Counted from the stretch's first letter, positions 10,646 to 18,744 are shown. The stretch: DNA of 64,000 nucleotides from Streptosporangium canum (GCF_900113865.1 NZ_FOQY01000011.1:185776-249775), one strand, 5' to 3'. The notes: generated by a model from the letters alone, not told the origin. A program made the numbers and translations.

Positions 10646-11137
10646 TCAGGGCGCGTCGGGCAGGAGGTCCCACTCCTCCCAGGAGATGTCCCTGCCGGGC
10701 CAGCGCACCGAGGCGTACGGCCACGCCTCGCGCATCCAGGCGCGGACCACCCGTTCCAGCTCCTCCTCCAGGCCCGTGCCCTCCTCATCGGTCCGCACCC
10801 AGAACGACACGTCGGCGTCGGCTCCCCGCTTCTCCGGAGGCTCGACGTAGACGCAGCCGAGCATGCGGGAGCCGTCGGGGCTCATCACCGCGTAGTTGAA
10901 CGACCTGCGGAGCAGGGCCTCCTTCTGGTGCCACGCCAGATCGATCAGGTTGTCCTCCAGCGTCATGTCGTCGAGCGGCCATCCGCCGCTGTACGGGAAG
11001 CGCTCCCGCAGCCGGGAGGCACTGCTCATCACGGCGTCGAAGTCACGCACCGCGTCATGAATGGCGATGGGCCGGATGTGAAACCTCTCGTGCTCCACGC
11101 CTGCGGGAATCTCATGGGTTCTCGGTAGGAACGGCAT
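10646..11137 (-). CDS. GNAT-like N-acetyltransferase
   Basis: A 163-residue protein with a GNAT-like layout: FHIRPIAIHDAVRDFDAV (helix 1), a central strand pair FNYAVMSPDGSRMLGCVYVEP, then DADVSFWVRTDEEGTGLEEELERVVRAWM, which corresponds to the acetyl-CoA binding strand and helix. The usual Q/RxxGxG/A loop is poorly kept (DEEGTGLEEEL), so activity and substrate are uncertain. The ATG at 11137 is the first Met that matches the domain; longer in-frame starts add only low-complexity sequence. The ribosome site is weak. No functional partner is obvious nearby. Confidence 0.65.
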   Translation of the reverse strand: MPFLPRTHEIPAGVEHERFHIRPIAIHDAVRDFDAVMSSASRLRERFPYSGGWPLDDMTLEDNLIDLAWHQKEALLRRSFNYAVMSPDGSRMLGCVYVEPPEKRGADADVSFWVRTDEEGTGLEEELERVVRAWMREAWPYASVRWPGRDISWEEWDLLPDAP

Positions 11138-11330
11138 GCGGACCAACCTGGTGCGCCTGTCTTGGCATCGGCTGAAGCCCCGCTTGCTTCGCGCCTCGGG
11201 GGCGAGCTGAGCCCTCGCTCGCCGTGCTCCGTGCCGGTACGGCCTTCGCGCGGTCTGCGGGTAGTGAAGACCGGGAGAGAGCCGGTTCGGTAATGGCTGT
11301 GGTGCGGGATCCGCGGCACCCCGGCGGGGT

Positions 11331-11504
11331 GGAATCTTGTACGTTGTCGACCTTCTCCTCGGAGAGATCAGATACACATACGGCTTTTCGGTCGACGATG
11401 CGCAGGTGACCGAAGAGTGGATATGCGGTTATCCGCAGAAGCGGAGGCGCACGATTTTCCATCGGCGTTTGGACGAATACTCGTACGGCGAGCATTCTCC
11501 GTAG
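11331..11504 (+). pseudogene. Fragment of an AAA ATPase (RloA-like)
   Basis: Reading in frame gives about 57 codons ending at TAG 11502-11504. They include GEIRYTYGFSVDDAQVTEEW, GYPQKRRRTIFHRRLDEYSYG. This resembles the internal strand pair of SMC/AAA-type ATPases of the RloA/OLD kind, which is typically of the form (R)YxYGFxVDDxxVxEEWL followed by a FxR segment. There is no Walker A, no upstream domain and no C-terminal part. The next ORF, in the same frame after the stop, looks like RloB, the usual partner. I read this as a deletion remnant. Confidence 0.55.
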
Positions 11505-11507
11505 TCG

Positions 11508-11966
11508 ATGCGGCAGGTGCAGGAGATCACGGAGTCCAGCAAAGGGGATCATCTTTCCGTGGTGCGCGAAGCAGTCAGCCGGGTGTCGAATGAGTACGAC
11601 GCCGTCTGGTGCGTCCTGGACACGGAGCTGGATGAGACGCTCACGGCCGCGATGTTGCGCGAGGCGCGGCGTGGCCCGGTCGAAATCGGCCTCTCCACGC
11701 CGTGCTTCGAATTCTGGTTGATCCTTCACCACGTCGACTGCGCGAGGCCGTTCCAGTCGGCCGAGGACGCCAAGCGAAAACTGAGAGAGATCGTCCCCTC
11801 CTGGAGCGAGAGCAATACCAGGTTCGCCGACTTCGCAGACGGAATCGACGCCGCGTGCCGCAGGGCGCAGAAACTCAGTCCTGACAGCGGGGAGCCGTTG
11901 AAGAATCCCTCGACCGGCGTCCGGCAGTTGGTCGCAAGGCTGCAGAGCGGGTCTGAAGCACGCTAG
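11508..11966 (+). pseudogene. RloB-like protein, 5' truncated
   Basis: 152 codons resembling the C-terminal two thirds of RloB family proteins: EYDAVWCVLDTELDET, then the hallmark STPCFEFWLILHHVDCARPF, and SNTRFADFADGIDAACRRA. The N-terminal part of the family, which carries a conserved CEGxxTE motif, is missing; the frame instead continues upstream into the ATPase fragment across one stop codon. It could still be translated from the ATG at 11508, but there is no clear ribosome site. RloA/RloB pairs occur in restriction or abortive-infection loci. The stop overlaps the stop of the convergent ACT gene by the shared CTAG. Confidence 0.65.
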
Positions 11967-12403
11967 GGCTGTGACCAGAAAGGTTCATCGGCTTCGCCGT
12001 CCCCACTCTCCACCTGGTGCCCCGCGCCTTCCAGGACGATCACGGCCTGATGTTTTCTCTGCTGGGGAACCAGAACCAGGTCGGCATGGGAAGTCGAGGC
12101 GACGAACACCGGGATCGCGGCTTCTGCCAGCGGCTTGACGAGCGCCGACAGCATCCCGGGAACGTCCAGGTCGTGGGCTGTGGCGCCACCGTAGAAGCCG
12201 ATCCACCGTTCCCCTGAGTCCAGAGGCCGGACCGTACGGACAACGGTCAACCCTTCAGGCGCGCGGACAAGCACGATCCAGTCGTCCTCGGGCGATGCCG
12301 CATGAGATAGGTGCTCGATAATGAACACCGGAGACACGATGCGCAGATGTTGGGGCGTTTGCGGGTTCACGGAGGAGTTTCTACCAGAGACTCTGCGAGC
12401 CAT
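11963..12403 (-). CDS. ACT domain-containing protein (CASTOR/ACT_7 type)
   Basis: About 146 residues. The core WIVLVRAPEGLTVVRTVRPL, GERWIGFYGGATAHDLDVPGML and IPVFVASTSHADLVLVPQQ is typical of stand-alone ACT_7 proteins, which bind small ligands such as amino acids. No enzyme domain is attached. The ATG at 12403 has AGGTGGGC just upstream; a GTG beginning VSPVFIIEHL is an alternative closer to the domain edge. It may be cotranscribed with the HATPase gene upstream, though 126 bp separates them. Confidence 0.8.
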   Translation of the reverse strand: MARRVSGRNSSVNPQTPQHLRIVSPVFIIEHLSHAASPEDDWIVLVRAPEGLTVVRTVRPLDSGERWIGFYGGATAHDLDVPGMLSALVKPLAEAAIPVFVASTSHADLVLVPQQRKHQAVIVLEGAGHQVESGDGEADEPFWSQP

Positions 12404-12529
12404 GCCCACCTGGTCGGTCGCATCCGGCGAACGTTTCCGGTCACAGCATCAGGCCGGCCCGCCGGCACCGGTGCCCGAACGCCTCGAAAATCATGGGCGG
12501 TCATCGTCGGCGCATCCGGACATCCGAGC

Positions 12530-12952
12530 TCACAGAGCCGACCGGGCACTGCGTGCTCGGATGTCCCAGCGGGCCCAGACGGTCTTGCCAGGGCGGTCGG
12601 GGAGCGGGATGACGCCGGAGTCGTCGGCGAGAGCCTCGACGATGGTCAGGCCCCTGCCGTGGACGGCTTCGACGCCGAGGTCGAGATGGCGGGGCTGTTC
12701 GGGCCCGTGGTCGGTGACCCGGACGCACAGCTCGTCGGCCCCGGCCCACAGGGAGAGTCTGACCAGGGGCTCGCCGTGGGTGATCGCGTTGGCCAGCAGT
12801 TCGCCGGCCACCAGGACCACGTCGTCGGCGAGGCTATGGAGCGCCCAGGCGGTGAGGGTCTCGTTCACCATTCCACGGGCTTTGCCGACGATCGACAGCT
12901 CGTGCGGCAGGGTCCAGCAGACGGTCCGCGGATCGTCCGGCGTTGCGGGCAT
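12530..12952 (-). CDS. RsbW-like ATP-binding protein (HATPase_c_2)
   Basis: A 140-residue single-domain GHKL ATPase of the anti-sigma-factor/serine-kinase type. Visible motifs: N-box in LVAGELLANAITHGEP, G1 in VRVTDHGPEQP and G2 in HGRGLTIVEALADDSG. The ATG at 12952 has AGGAGCCCTG ahead of it. In actinobacteria such genes commonly accompany XRE/DUF397 pairs, as here, and are thought to act in regulatory switches; partners are not identified. The upstream gene encodes the CRWC protein on the same strand, so an operon is likely. Confidence 0.88.
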   Translation of the reverse strand: MPATPDDPRTVCWTLPHELSIVGKARGMVNETLTAWALHSLADDVVLVAGELLANAITHGEPLVRLSLWAGADELCVRVTDHGPEQPRHLDLGVEAVHGRGLTIVEALADDSGVIPLPDRPGKTVWARWDIRARSARSAL

Positions 12953-13027
12953 CAGGGCTCCTGGGGGTGACGTCGGGAGATGCGGGGGCGGAGGAGGTGT
13001 CCGGTCGGGCCTCGGCGCCACGCGGGT

Positions 13028-13264
13028 TCACGCCGCCCCCTTCCGGTACGGCTCGCGCCCGCTCCGGAAGGGGGCGCCGCCGTCCCGGTACGGCTCGCGC
13101 CCGTTCCGGTGAGGCGCGCTGCCGTTCCGGTGAGGCTCGTGTCCCCCGGACGGGATCCGCGTGCCCGGTGGCCGTCCGCACCAGCGGCAGCCGAGCGGCA
13201 TCGGTGGCTGGTCAGCGGACCAACGGACCCGGATCGGCCGGGGGGTTCGGCTAGGGTTCTGCAT
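13028..13264 (-). CDS. Small CRWC-motif protein with repetitive tail
   Basis: A 78-residue basic protein: RTPRPIRVRWSADQPPMPLG, then CRWCGRPP, then a tail of loosely repeated RNGREPYR/SGREPYR units encoded by imperfect 24-48 bp DNA repeats at 13030-13135. The first half resembles short unnamed proteins seen beside XRE/HATPase genes in Streptosporangiales; there the CxxC continues with AHDA and His residues, which the repeat tail replaces here. GGAGG lies nine bases before the ATG at 13264. A longer form from 13516 has an equally good site (AGAGGTG), but the extra 84 residues have weak third-position GC bias, so the shorter form is preferred. Function unknown. Confidence 0.55.
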   Translation of the reverse strand: MQNPSRTPRPIRVRWSADQPPMPLGCRWCGRPPGTRIPSGGHEPHRNGSAPHRNGREPYRDGGAPFRSGREPYRKGAA

Positions 13265-13680
13265 CGGATCGGACCTCCAGTGTCCGGTCAAGGGGCTCGT
13301 CCCGGCGTTCCCTGCCGTGGCGGGCCCCGCTCTCGTTTCCGGTGTCTCCGGATCGGGCCCCTGGGTCAGGGACGGCGCGGCCCGGTGTGTCCGGCCGTCG
13401 CGTGCAGCGCCTCCCCGCTCGTCCCGGGAGGACTTGCCGAGCGGTGACAGGTCTGTATCCGGCGAATGCGCGAAGTGCCGGCCGGGGTCACGCGTTTCCG
13501 ATAGCTCGGCGGTCATTTTTCACCTCTTTATCCGGACATAATTGGCGATTTTGGCGAGAGGAGTGGGAGGCTCTTCTCTATATGCATGAGAGGAGCCCTC
13601 CGGCGCCGACCTGGACCCTCAAAGCTCTTTCACAGATTGCCCTCGACCGGCTAAGTTGTGCACTGGAAGTCTTGGCACAT

Positions 13681-13717
13681 CACTGCGACAGTTTGTGTCA
13701 AAACTGTGTCGCAAGTG
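13681..13717. promoter_or_regulatory. Inverted repeat upstream of the XRE regulator
   Basis: CACTGCGACAGTTT at 13681-13694 is matched by AAACTGTGTCGCAAGTG ending at 13717, an imperfect inverted repeat about 40 bp before the regulator start. The spacing is suitable for autoregulation by the XRE protein. The surrounding 13265-13753 has no gene I can support, apart from the doubtful 5' extension of the minus-strand small ORF. Confidence 0.4.
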
Positions 13718-13753
13718 TGTCGGAGGAGCATCCCCTCGTCGGACGGAGTAGAA

Positions 13754-14575
13754 ATGTCCGCACCTCTCGGGTTTGACCCGAACGTGAAGCCCCTGGTCTT
13801 CTTCGGCACCGAGCTGAGCAATCGCCGAAGAAGAGCTCACCTGTCCCAGGAGCGCCTGGCGGAAATAACTCAGTTCAGCAGAAGCCTGCTGAGCTTCATC
13901 GAGAGAGGCGAGCGCACACCCAGCCGCAACTTCGCGCAGCGCTGTGACGACGCCCTGGAGGCGGGCGGAGAGCTCGTCCGCCTGTGGGAACACATCACCC
14001 GCGACGCGAGCCCCCAATGGTTCCGGGGCTGGCTGGACGTCGAGCAGAAAGCGCACACCCTGCACACCTGGCAACCGCTTGTCGTGCCAGGTCTCCTCCA
14101 GACCGAGGAGTACGCACGGGCGGTCATTCGCGGTGAGCCCGGCATAACCGAGGAGCAGGTGGAGAGGGCCGTCGCCGCCCGTATGGAGCGGCAGGAGATC
14201 TTCACCCGCGCCGCGCCGCCACTGCTCCGCGCGATAGTGGACGAAGGCGTTCTGCATCGTCCGATCGGCGGTGGAGAGGTTATGCGTCGTCAGGTCGAAC
14301 GCCTCGTGGAGGCGATAGAGTCCCCGCGAATCGGCGTCCAGGTTGTCCCTCTGGCGCTGGGAGTGACGACCGGAATTCTCGGCGGTTTCGTGATCGCACA
14401 GCTTCCAGGAAGCACGGATACGGTTTACATCGATTCTGCGACTGACGGCCACGTGACAAATCGCCCGGAAGATGTCGAAGCTATACACAGCAGATACGAC
14501 ACCCTGCGAGCCGAGGCGCAACCTCAACCTGCGTCCATCACGTTGATCAGAGAGGCGGAGAAGCTGTGGACCTGA
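13754..14575 (+). CDS. XRE-family regulator with DUF5753 domain
   Basis: 273 residues: an N-terminal helix-turn-helix (LSNRRRRAHLSQERLAEITQFSRSLLSFIERGER, about residues 17-50) and a DUF5753 sensor-like domain beginning near QWFRGWLDVEQKA and including VPGLLQTEEYARAVI, AAPPLLRAIVDEGVLHRP and ILGGFVIAQLPGSTDTVYID. The ATG at 13754 has GGAGTAGAA upstream. It overlaps the DUF397 gene by 10 bp, the usual actinobacterial arrangement. Such pairs resemble BldB/WhiJ-type developmental or antitoxin-like switches; the exact role is not shown by the sequence. Confidence 0.92.
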   Translation: MSAPLGFDPNVKPLVFFGTELSNRRRRAHLSQERLAEITQFSRSLLSFIERGERTPSRNFAQRCDDALEAGGELVRLWEHITRDASPQWFRGWLDVEQKAHTLHTWQPLVVPGLLQTEEYARAVIRGEPGITEEQVERAVAARMERQEIFTRAAPPLLRAIVDEGVLHRPIGGGEVMRRQVERLVEAIESPRIGVQVVPLALGVTTGILGGFVIAQLPGSTDTVYIDSATDGHVTNRPEDVEAIHSRYDTLRAEAQPQPASITLIREAEKLWT

Positions 14576-14778
14576 ACGACGAGTTGAAGACCGCGGCCTG
14601 GCGCAAGGCCACCAAGAGCGGGTCCAACCAAGGAGACTGCCTGGAGGTGGCTCCGCTGTCCGGTGGCCGGGTGGGCCTGCGTGACACCGAGGCCCCCGAG
14701 CGGGCGCCCTTCGTGGTGAGCGCGAGCGTCTGGGACGCCTTCATCAACGGCGCCAAGAAGGGCGAGTTCGACTTCTAG
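14566..14778 (+). CDS. DUF397 protein
   Basis: A 70-residue DUF397 protein (AAWRKATKSGSNQGDCLEVAPL, VGLRDTEAPERAPFVVSASVWDAFI). The GTG at 14566 lies within the 3' end of the XRE gene, so translation is probably coupled. DUF397 proteins act with the neighbouring XRE regulator, possibly as its antagonist. A strong terminator follows 17 bp after the stop. Confidence 0.93.
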   Translation: MDLNDELKTAAWRKATKSGSNQGDCLEVAPLSGGRVGLRDTEAPERAPFVVSASVWDAFINGAKKGEFDF

Positions 14779-14795
14779 CTCCCTCGGGAGTGTAG

Positions 14796-14823
14796 AGAGC
14801 CCCTGGCCATGGCCAGGGGCTCT
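14796..14823 (+). terminator. Perfect 28-bp palindromic terminator
   Basis: AGAGCCCCTGGCCA followed directly by its exact complement TGGCCAGGGGCTCT, just after the DUF397 gene. It could also serve the convergent toxin gene at 14907. Confidence 0.85.
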
Positions 14824-14906
14824 GCTATCACGCGGGTGATCGTCCTGTCTGCGATCCAGTGCCGTCGGTTGGTCCAACCCGTCAGGCGAGATGTCACGCC
14901 GAGGCG

Positions 14907-15335
14907 CTATTGCATGCGGATCCTGATCCGCATGTCACTCAGTCTGGTCTCGTTGACGGCCATGAACCAGGGGCCGGGTCCCCGCTCCTTGATCTCCCGC
15001 TCGATGTCGTCCCATCGACGCGTCAGTAGGCACATGGTGTCCCAGTTGGACAGGTCTTTCTTGCCGGCGATCCAGAACACACGCAACCCGTTCTGGGCGT
15101 AGAGCATCGCCTTGGCATGCTTGGTACGGATGCGCTTGTCCCGTGTGATCACTACCAGTTCCCTGGCCGCCACCTTGGGAATCCAGTCGTCGTCCAACGT
15201 GCCGAGAGGCACCTCGGGGATGAGCCGATGGTGGGTGTGAATGACGTCCCGGCGGAGGAGGGCCAACGCCCGGCCAACGCCGAGAGAGGTCTCGTCGACG
15301 AAAAAGCGCAGGCTCTGCGGGTCTGTGGGGGGCAT
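14907..15335 (-). CDS. PIN-like toxin, VapC45 type
   Basis: A 142-residue PIN-like protein: LRFFVDETSLGVGRALALLRRD carries the first acidic residues, LDDDWIPKVAARELVVITRDKRIRTKHA the central acidic strand, and RVFWIAGKKDLSNWDTM plus GPGPWFMAV the end of the fold. This arrangement matches the VapC45 (Rv2019, about 138 aa) group rather than classical VapC. PIN toxins are metal-dependent RNases. The ATG at 15335 lies 14 bp after the stop of the antitoxin-like gene, so the pair is an operon with the antitoxin first. The RNA target is unknown. Confidence 0.82.
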   Translation of the reverse strand: MPPTDPQSLRFFVDETSLGVGRALALLRRDVIHTHHRLIPEVPLGTLDDDWIPKVAARELVVITRDKRIRTKHAKAMLYAQNGLRVFWIAGKKDLSNWDTMCLLTRRWDDIEREIKERGPGPWFMAVNETRLSDMRIRIRMQ

Positions 15336-15349
15336 GACTTTCCAGAGGG

Positions 15350-16039
15350 TCAGGCGCAGCGGCGCTTCTCGAACAAGACTGCGGCGTGCACCTGTTCAAG
15401 TGGCAGCTCGTACAGCTCAGAGATCATCTCTTCGGAATCGCCCGCCCTGATCTGCTCAGCGATCACTTCGGTAGGGACGGACCGGATCGCCGGCTCACCG
15501 AATGCCCGTAACGGATCGATTTTGACATCGGGAAGCTCCGGATCGGGGAGCATGCGCACGGCGGTTCCGTTGTCGAACTCCACGGCGTTGACGAAGATCT
15601 CGACGGGATCGGCCATGAAGAGCTGGCCGCTGCGGACCACCACGAGCAGAAGCTCCTCTTGCAGGCAGACCTGCTCCTGAACCCACTGGACGAGCTCTTT
15701 GCCGTGCGGGGTCACGAAGTTCGCTGACTGAGCGAGGGGATATGGCGATCGGGTCTCGGCCCGTAACTTCGCGATGGCTGGTCGCATGTTGATGATGGGG
15801 ATGCCCGCGTTGCGATACTCCGCCAGGAGGCGGGTCTCGACGAACTCGCCCCATGTCGCCATTTCCTCACCGGTGTGACACTGCCGGACGACCGGATCAT
15901 AGGTGCGGCCACTACGGACGTATCCGTCGATCCAGCGTCGCGCGGTGCCCGAACGCAGACCGAGTAGACGATCGACCTGGGGCATCGTATATGTCGGTCG
16001 TCCGAGGAGATCAACGACACCGTTCATGTCTCGCATCAT
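15350..16039 (-). CDS. Antitoxin, VapB45 type
   Basis: About 229 residues. N-terminal DNA-binding-like region VDLLGRPTYTMPQVDRLLGLRSGTARRWIDGY, middle TGEEMATWGEFVETRLLAEYRNAGIPIINMRPAI, and a C-terminal DUF433-like winged helix ending SVPTEVIAEQIRAGDSEEMISELYELPLEQVHAAVLFEKR. The overall plan and size match VapB45 (Rv2018, 239 aa), which is much longer than ordinary VapB. The start is uncertain: GTG 16069, ATG 16039, 16036 and 16027 are all in frame and none has a strong ribosome site. Third-position GC is lower than in neighbours, which suits a transferred module. Confidence 0.82.
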   Translation of the reverse strand: MMRDMNGVVDLLGRPTYTMPQVDRLLGLRSGTARRWIDGYVRSGRTYDPVVRQCHTGEEMATWGEFVETRLLAEYRNAGIPIINMRPAIAKLRAETRSPYPLAQSANFVTPHGKELVQWVQEQVCLQEELLLVVVRSGQLFMADPVEIFVNAVEFDNGTAVRMLPDPELPDVKIDPLRAFGEPAIRSVPTEVIAEQIRAGDSEEMISELYELPLEQVHAAVLFEKRRCA

Positions 16040-16417
16040 CCCATCGATATGCCTTTTGGCAACTCCCACAACTGAAGAACGGGTGAATCAGATCATGAAT
16101 TTACGCTTCGCGAGGGTGTTCTGTGAATATTCCAGCGGATCAGGGTTTATCGATTGATGCGGCATTGTCCGTTGATATCAAATTTTGACATAAGGATCAT
16201 ATGTGGGAGATAGGCGAAAAATGCGGATCTCATATGAGCTGGCCCGCTCCAGGATTCTTGCAGGTACGGGCGGCCTTCGGTGGGCGCCGGGCCGTCGGCG
16301 TTCACCCGGGGTTGGACGGCAGGCGGGTTCCGGTGGCCAGTCGGTGGGCGGTGATCTCGTCGGCCAGGTGCGCGGGCGCGGTCATCGCGTGATCGCTCGG
16401 TTCCGGGGAAAATGCCC
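16040..16417. other. AT-richer intergenic region without a supported gene
   Basis: About 380 bp between the antitoxin and the MerR gene. It is clearly lower in GC than its surroundings and contains ATCATATG at 16197 and the palindrome CTCATATGAG at 16229-16238. It probably holds the toxin-antitoxin promoter on the minus strand. The plus-strand open frames here show no coding bias. Confidence 0.5.
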
Positions 16418-16448
16418 TTGAGTCTCCAGCGGCTGGAAGGTCGAAGCT
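16418..16448 (+). promoter_or_regulatory. MerR-type promoter/operator
   Basis: TTGAGT at 16418-16423 as a -35, the dyad CTCCAGC-GGCTGGAAG at 16424-16439 in the spacer, and GAAGCT at 16443-16448 as a weak -10. The spacer is 19 bp, the long spacing typical of promoters that MerR proteins distort. The GTG start of the MerR gene is seven bases beyond the -10, so the mRNA may be leaderless and self-regulated. Confidence 0.6.
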
Positions 16449-16454
16449 GGTCTT

Positions 16455-17363
16455 GTGAACGACCACACGGAGCTGTTCACCATCGGACAGCTCGCCAGCC
16501 GTACCGGAGTGTCGGTGCGTACCGTCCGCTTCTGGTCCGACATGGGGATCGTCGCGCCGACACGTCGCTCGGCCGGTGGCTACCGGCTCTACGACCTGGC
16601 GGCGCTGGCGCGCCTGGACCTGGTGCGGACGCTCCGCGAGCTGGGCCTGGACCTGGAGGCGGTCCAGCGGGTCCTGGACCGGCAGGACACCGTCGCCGAG
16701 ATCGCCGGGGCGCACGCCGATGCCCTGGACGCGGAGATCCGCCTCCTCCGGCTGCGGCGCGCGGTGCTGCGGTCGATCGCCCGACGAGGAAGCACCACCG
16801 AGGAGATGAGACTCATGCACAGATTGGCCAGACTGTCCGCGCAGGAGCGGCAGCGCGTCATCGACGACTTCGTCGACCAGGCCTTCGCCGGCCTCGACCC
16901 CGACACGCCGGGGGCCCAGATCGCGCAGCGGATGCGCCAGATGCCGGCGGAGCTGCCGGACGATCCCACCGCGGAGCAGGTGGACGCCTGGGTGGAGCTC
17001 GCCGAGCTCGTCGGCGACGAGGCGTTCCAGCGGCGGGTGCGCCAGATGGCGGTGGCGGGCGCGGAGCCCGGTGAGCAGCCGCAGCAGTACGACCACGAGT
17101 CGGTCCTTGAGCACGGCGGCGGCGCGCTGGCCGCGGGGATCGCCCCGGAATCCGCCGAGGGCGGGGCCGCTCTGCACCGGATCATCGGCGCGGACACCCC
17201 CGCCGAGGAGCGCGTCCGGCTGGCCGACGAGCTGGAGAGGTTCACCGACCGGCGGGTGGAGCGGTACTGGCAGCTGATCGGGGCCGTCAACGGCCGGCCG
17301 CCGTTCCCGCCCAGCGCCGCGGCGTTCGAGTGGTTCATCGCGGCGCTCCGCGCGCACCGCTGA
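16455..17363 (+). CDS. MerR-family transcriptional regulator
   Basis: 302 residues. The N-terminal winged helix FTIGQLASRTGVSVRTVRFWSDMGIVAPTRRSAGGYRLYDLAALARLDLVRTLRELGLDLEAVQRVL is a textbook MerR DNA-binding domain followed by the dimerisation helix. The C-terminal 180 residues are helical, rich in Glu/Arg, without the Cys cluster of metal sensors or a recognisable drug-binding fold, so the inducer is unknown. No ribosome site precedes the GTG; the spacing to a promoter-like element suggests a leaderless transcript. It converges on the ROK gene. Confidence 0.9.
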   Translation: MNDHTELFTIGQLASRTGVSVRTVRFWSDMGIVAPTRRSAGGYRLYDLAALARLDLVRTLRELGLDLEAVQRVLDRQDTVAEIAGAHADALDAEIRLLRLRRAVLRSIARRGSTTEEMRLMHRLARLSAQERQRVIDDFVDQAFAGLDPDTPGAQIAQRMRQMPAELPDDPTAEQVDAWVELAELVGDEAFQRRVRQMAVAGAEPGEQPQQYDHESVLEHGGGALAAGIAPESAEGGAALHRIIGADTPAEERVRLADELERFTDRRVERYWQLIGAVNGRPPFPPSAAAFEWFIAALRAHR

Positions 17364-17424
17364 GCCGACCGGGTGAGGACCTCTCCCCACCGGACGGGAG
17401 AGCGGGCCGTCCGCGTCGCCGTGG

Positions 17425-18744
17425 CTAGGGTGCCGTGCGGGTGAGTACGTCCAGCGGGTTGGCCAGCAGTTCGGAGAAGCCGAGTTCGGCGGCGCCGACC
17501 AGGGTGGCGTCGTCCCCCAGCGCCGAGGTGCGCAGCCGTACCCGCTCCCGGGCGACGGGCAGCACGTTGCTGGCTATCCGGGCGCGTACCTGGGGCGCCG
17601 CGCCCGGATACATCTCGCGCAGCATTCCACCGAAGATCACTATGCCGGGGTTGAAGAGGTTGATGAGGTTCGCCACCCCGATGCCGAGCCAGTCGCCGAC
17701 GTGGCGCAGCGCGTCCTGGGCCACGGGATCGCCGCGTTCGGCGTCGTCCACCACGGCCCGTACGGCGTCGCGGCCGGACAGCTCGGCGGGCCGGCGGGCG
17801 GCGTCGAGCAGGGCCCGCTCGCCGACCTCCGCCTCCAGGCAGCCGTGTGAGCCGCACCCGCAGGGGCGTCCGTTGTACGGGTTCACCACCATGTGCCCCA
17901 GCTCGCACCCGTAGCCGCCATCGCCATCCAGCAGCTTGCCGCCGACGATGATGCCGCCGCCCACGCCGACGTCCCCGTGCAGGTAGATCAGGTTCTGGAA
18001 GCCGACGCCCGCTCCGCGCTGCTGTTCGGCCAGCGCGCCGAGGTGTGCCTCGTTGCCCACGGACACCGGCAGGCCGAGCCCCAGCCGGCGGCCGAGTTCG
18101 CTGCCGAACGCCTGGTCCACCCAGCCCATGTCGGGCCCGAAGCGCACCATGCCGTCGCCGGGCCGGATCATTCCGCAGTACGACGCGCCGACGCCGACGC
18201 ACACGGAAGCGGGAGGCGCCGCCCGGTGCAGCCGGCGACCGAACCGGGCGAGCACCTCGACCACGCGGTCGAGGTCGGCCCCGGCGCGCGGCCGGACCGC
18301 CTCCCTGCGGTCCAGCGTGATCCCGCCCAGCGTGACCCGGGCGGCGACCAGCCGGTCCACGGCGACATCGAAGGCGAGCACGTACACCCGGTCGGACTCG
18401 GGCCGGACCACCAGCGACGGCCGTCCGGCCCGGCCGGTGTCCGCGGGAAGCTCCTCGCGGACCAGGCCCGCCGCGGTGAGCTCGGCTGTCAGGGCCATGA
18501 TGGTGCTGCGGTTCAGCCTCATCCGCTCGGCCAGCGCCGCGCGGGAGACCGAGCCGCCCAGGTGCACGTGCCGGAGCAGGGTGCCGACATTGAGCCGGCG
18601 GATCTCCTCCTGGACCAACCTGACCTCCGGAATCGTCTGGGTTCTCGGCATCGCGGAGACTTCGGGGTGGAGCGTGTCTGAACCGGACGATACTCCGGCA
18701 GGCGACGACCGGGTTCCCGGCGGTGCCGAGTCCGGCTCGATCAC
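17425..18744 (-). CDS. ROK-family transcriptional regulator
   Basis: NagC/XylR-type repressor of up to 439 residues. The winged helix is in RRLNVGTLLRHVHLGGSVSRAALAERMRLNRSTIMALTAELTAAGLV; the sugar-kinase-like ROK domain has the zinc motif PCGCGSHGCLEAEVG and GDVGVGGGIIVGGKL. The catalytic Asp of true kinases is replaced (GNEAHLGAL), as in regulatory members. The GTG at 18744 has GAGG six bases upstream; an ATG at 18651 without a good site is the alternative and would remove a Ser/Pro-rich leader. Such proteins usually respond to sugars or sugar phosphates. It follows the phosphotransferase gene by 58 bp and may be cotranscribed. Confidence 0.92.
   Translation of the reverse strand: MIEPDSAPPGTRSSPAGVSSGSDTLHPEVSAMPRTQTIPEVRLVQEEIRRLNVGTLLRHVHLGGSVSRAALAERMRLNRSTIMALTAELTAAGLVREELPADTGRAGRPSLVVRPESDRVYVLAFDVAVDRLVAARVTLGGITLDRREAVRPRAGADLDRVVEVLARFGRRLHRAAPPASVCVGVGASYCGMIRPGDGMVRFGPDMGWVDQAFGSELGRRLGLGLPVSVGNEAHLGALAEQQRGAGVGFQNLIYLHGDVGVGGGIIVGGKLLDGDGGYGCELGHMVVNPYNGRPCGCGSHGCLEAEVGERALLDAARRPAELSGRDAVRAVVDDAERGDPVAQDALRHVGDWLGIGVANLINLFNPGIVIFGGMLREMYPGAAPQVRARIASNVLPVARERVRLRTSALGDDATLVGAAELGFSELLANPLDVLTRTAP

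Noticed and set aside
13265-13516. N-terminal extension of the CRWC protein from the ATG at 13516
   Set aside because: It has a good ribosome site, but the added codons lack the usual third-position GC bias; kept only as an alternative.
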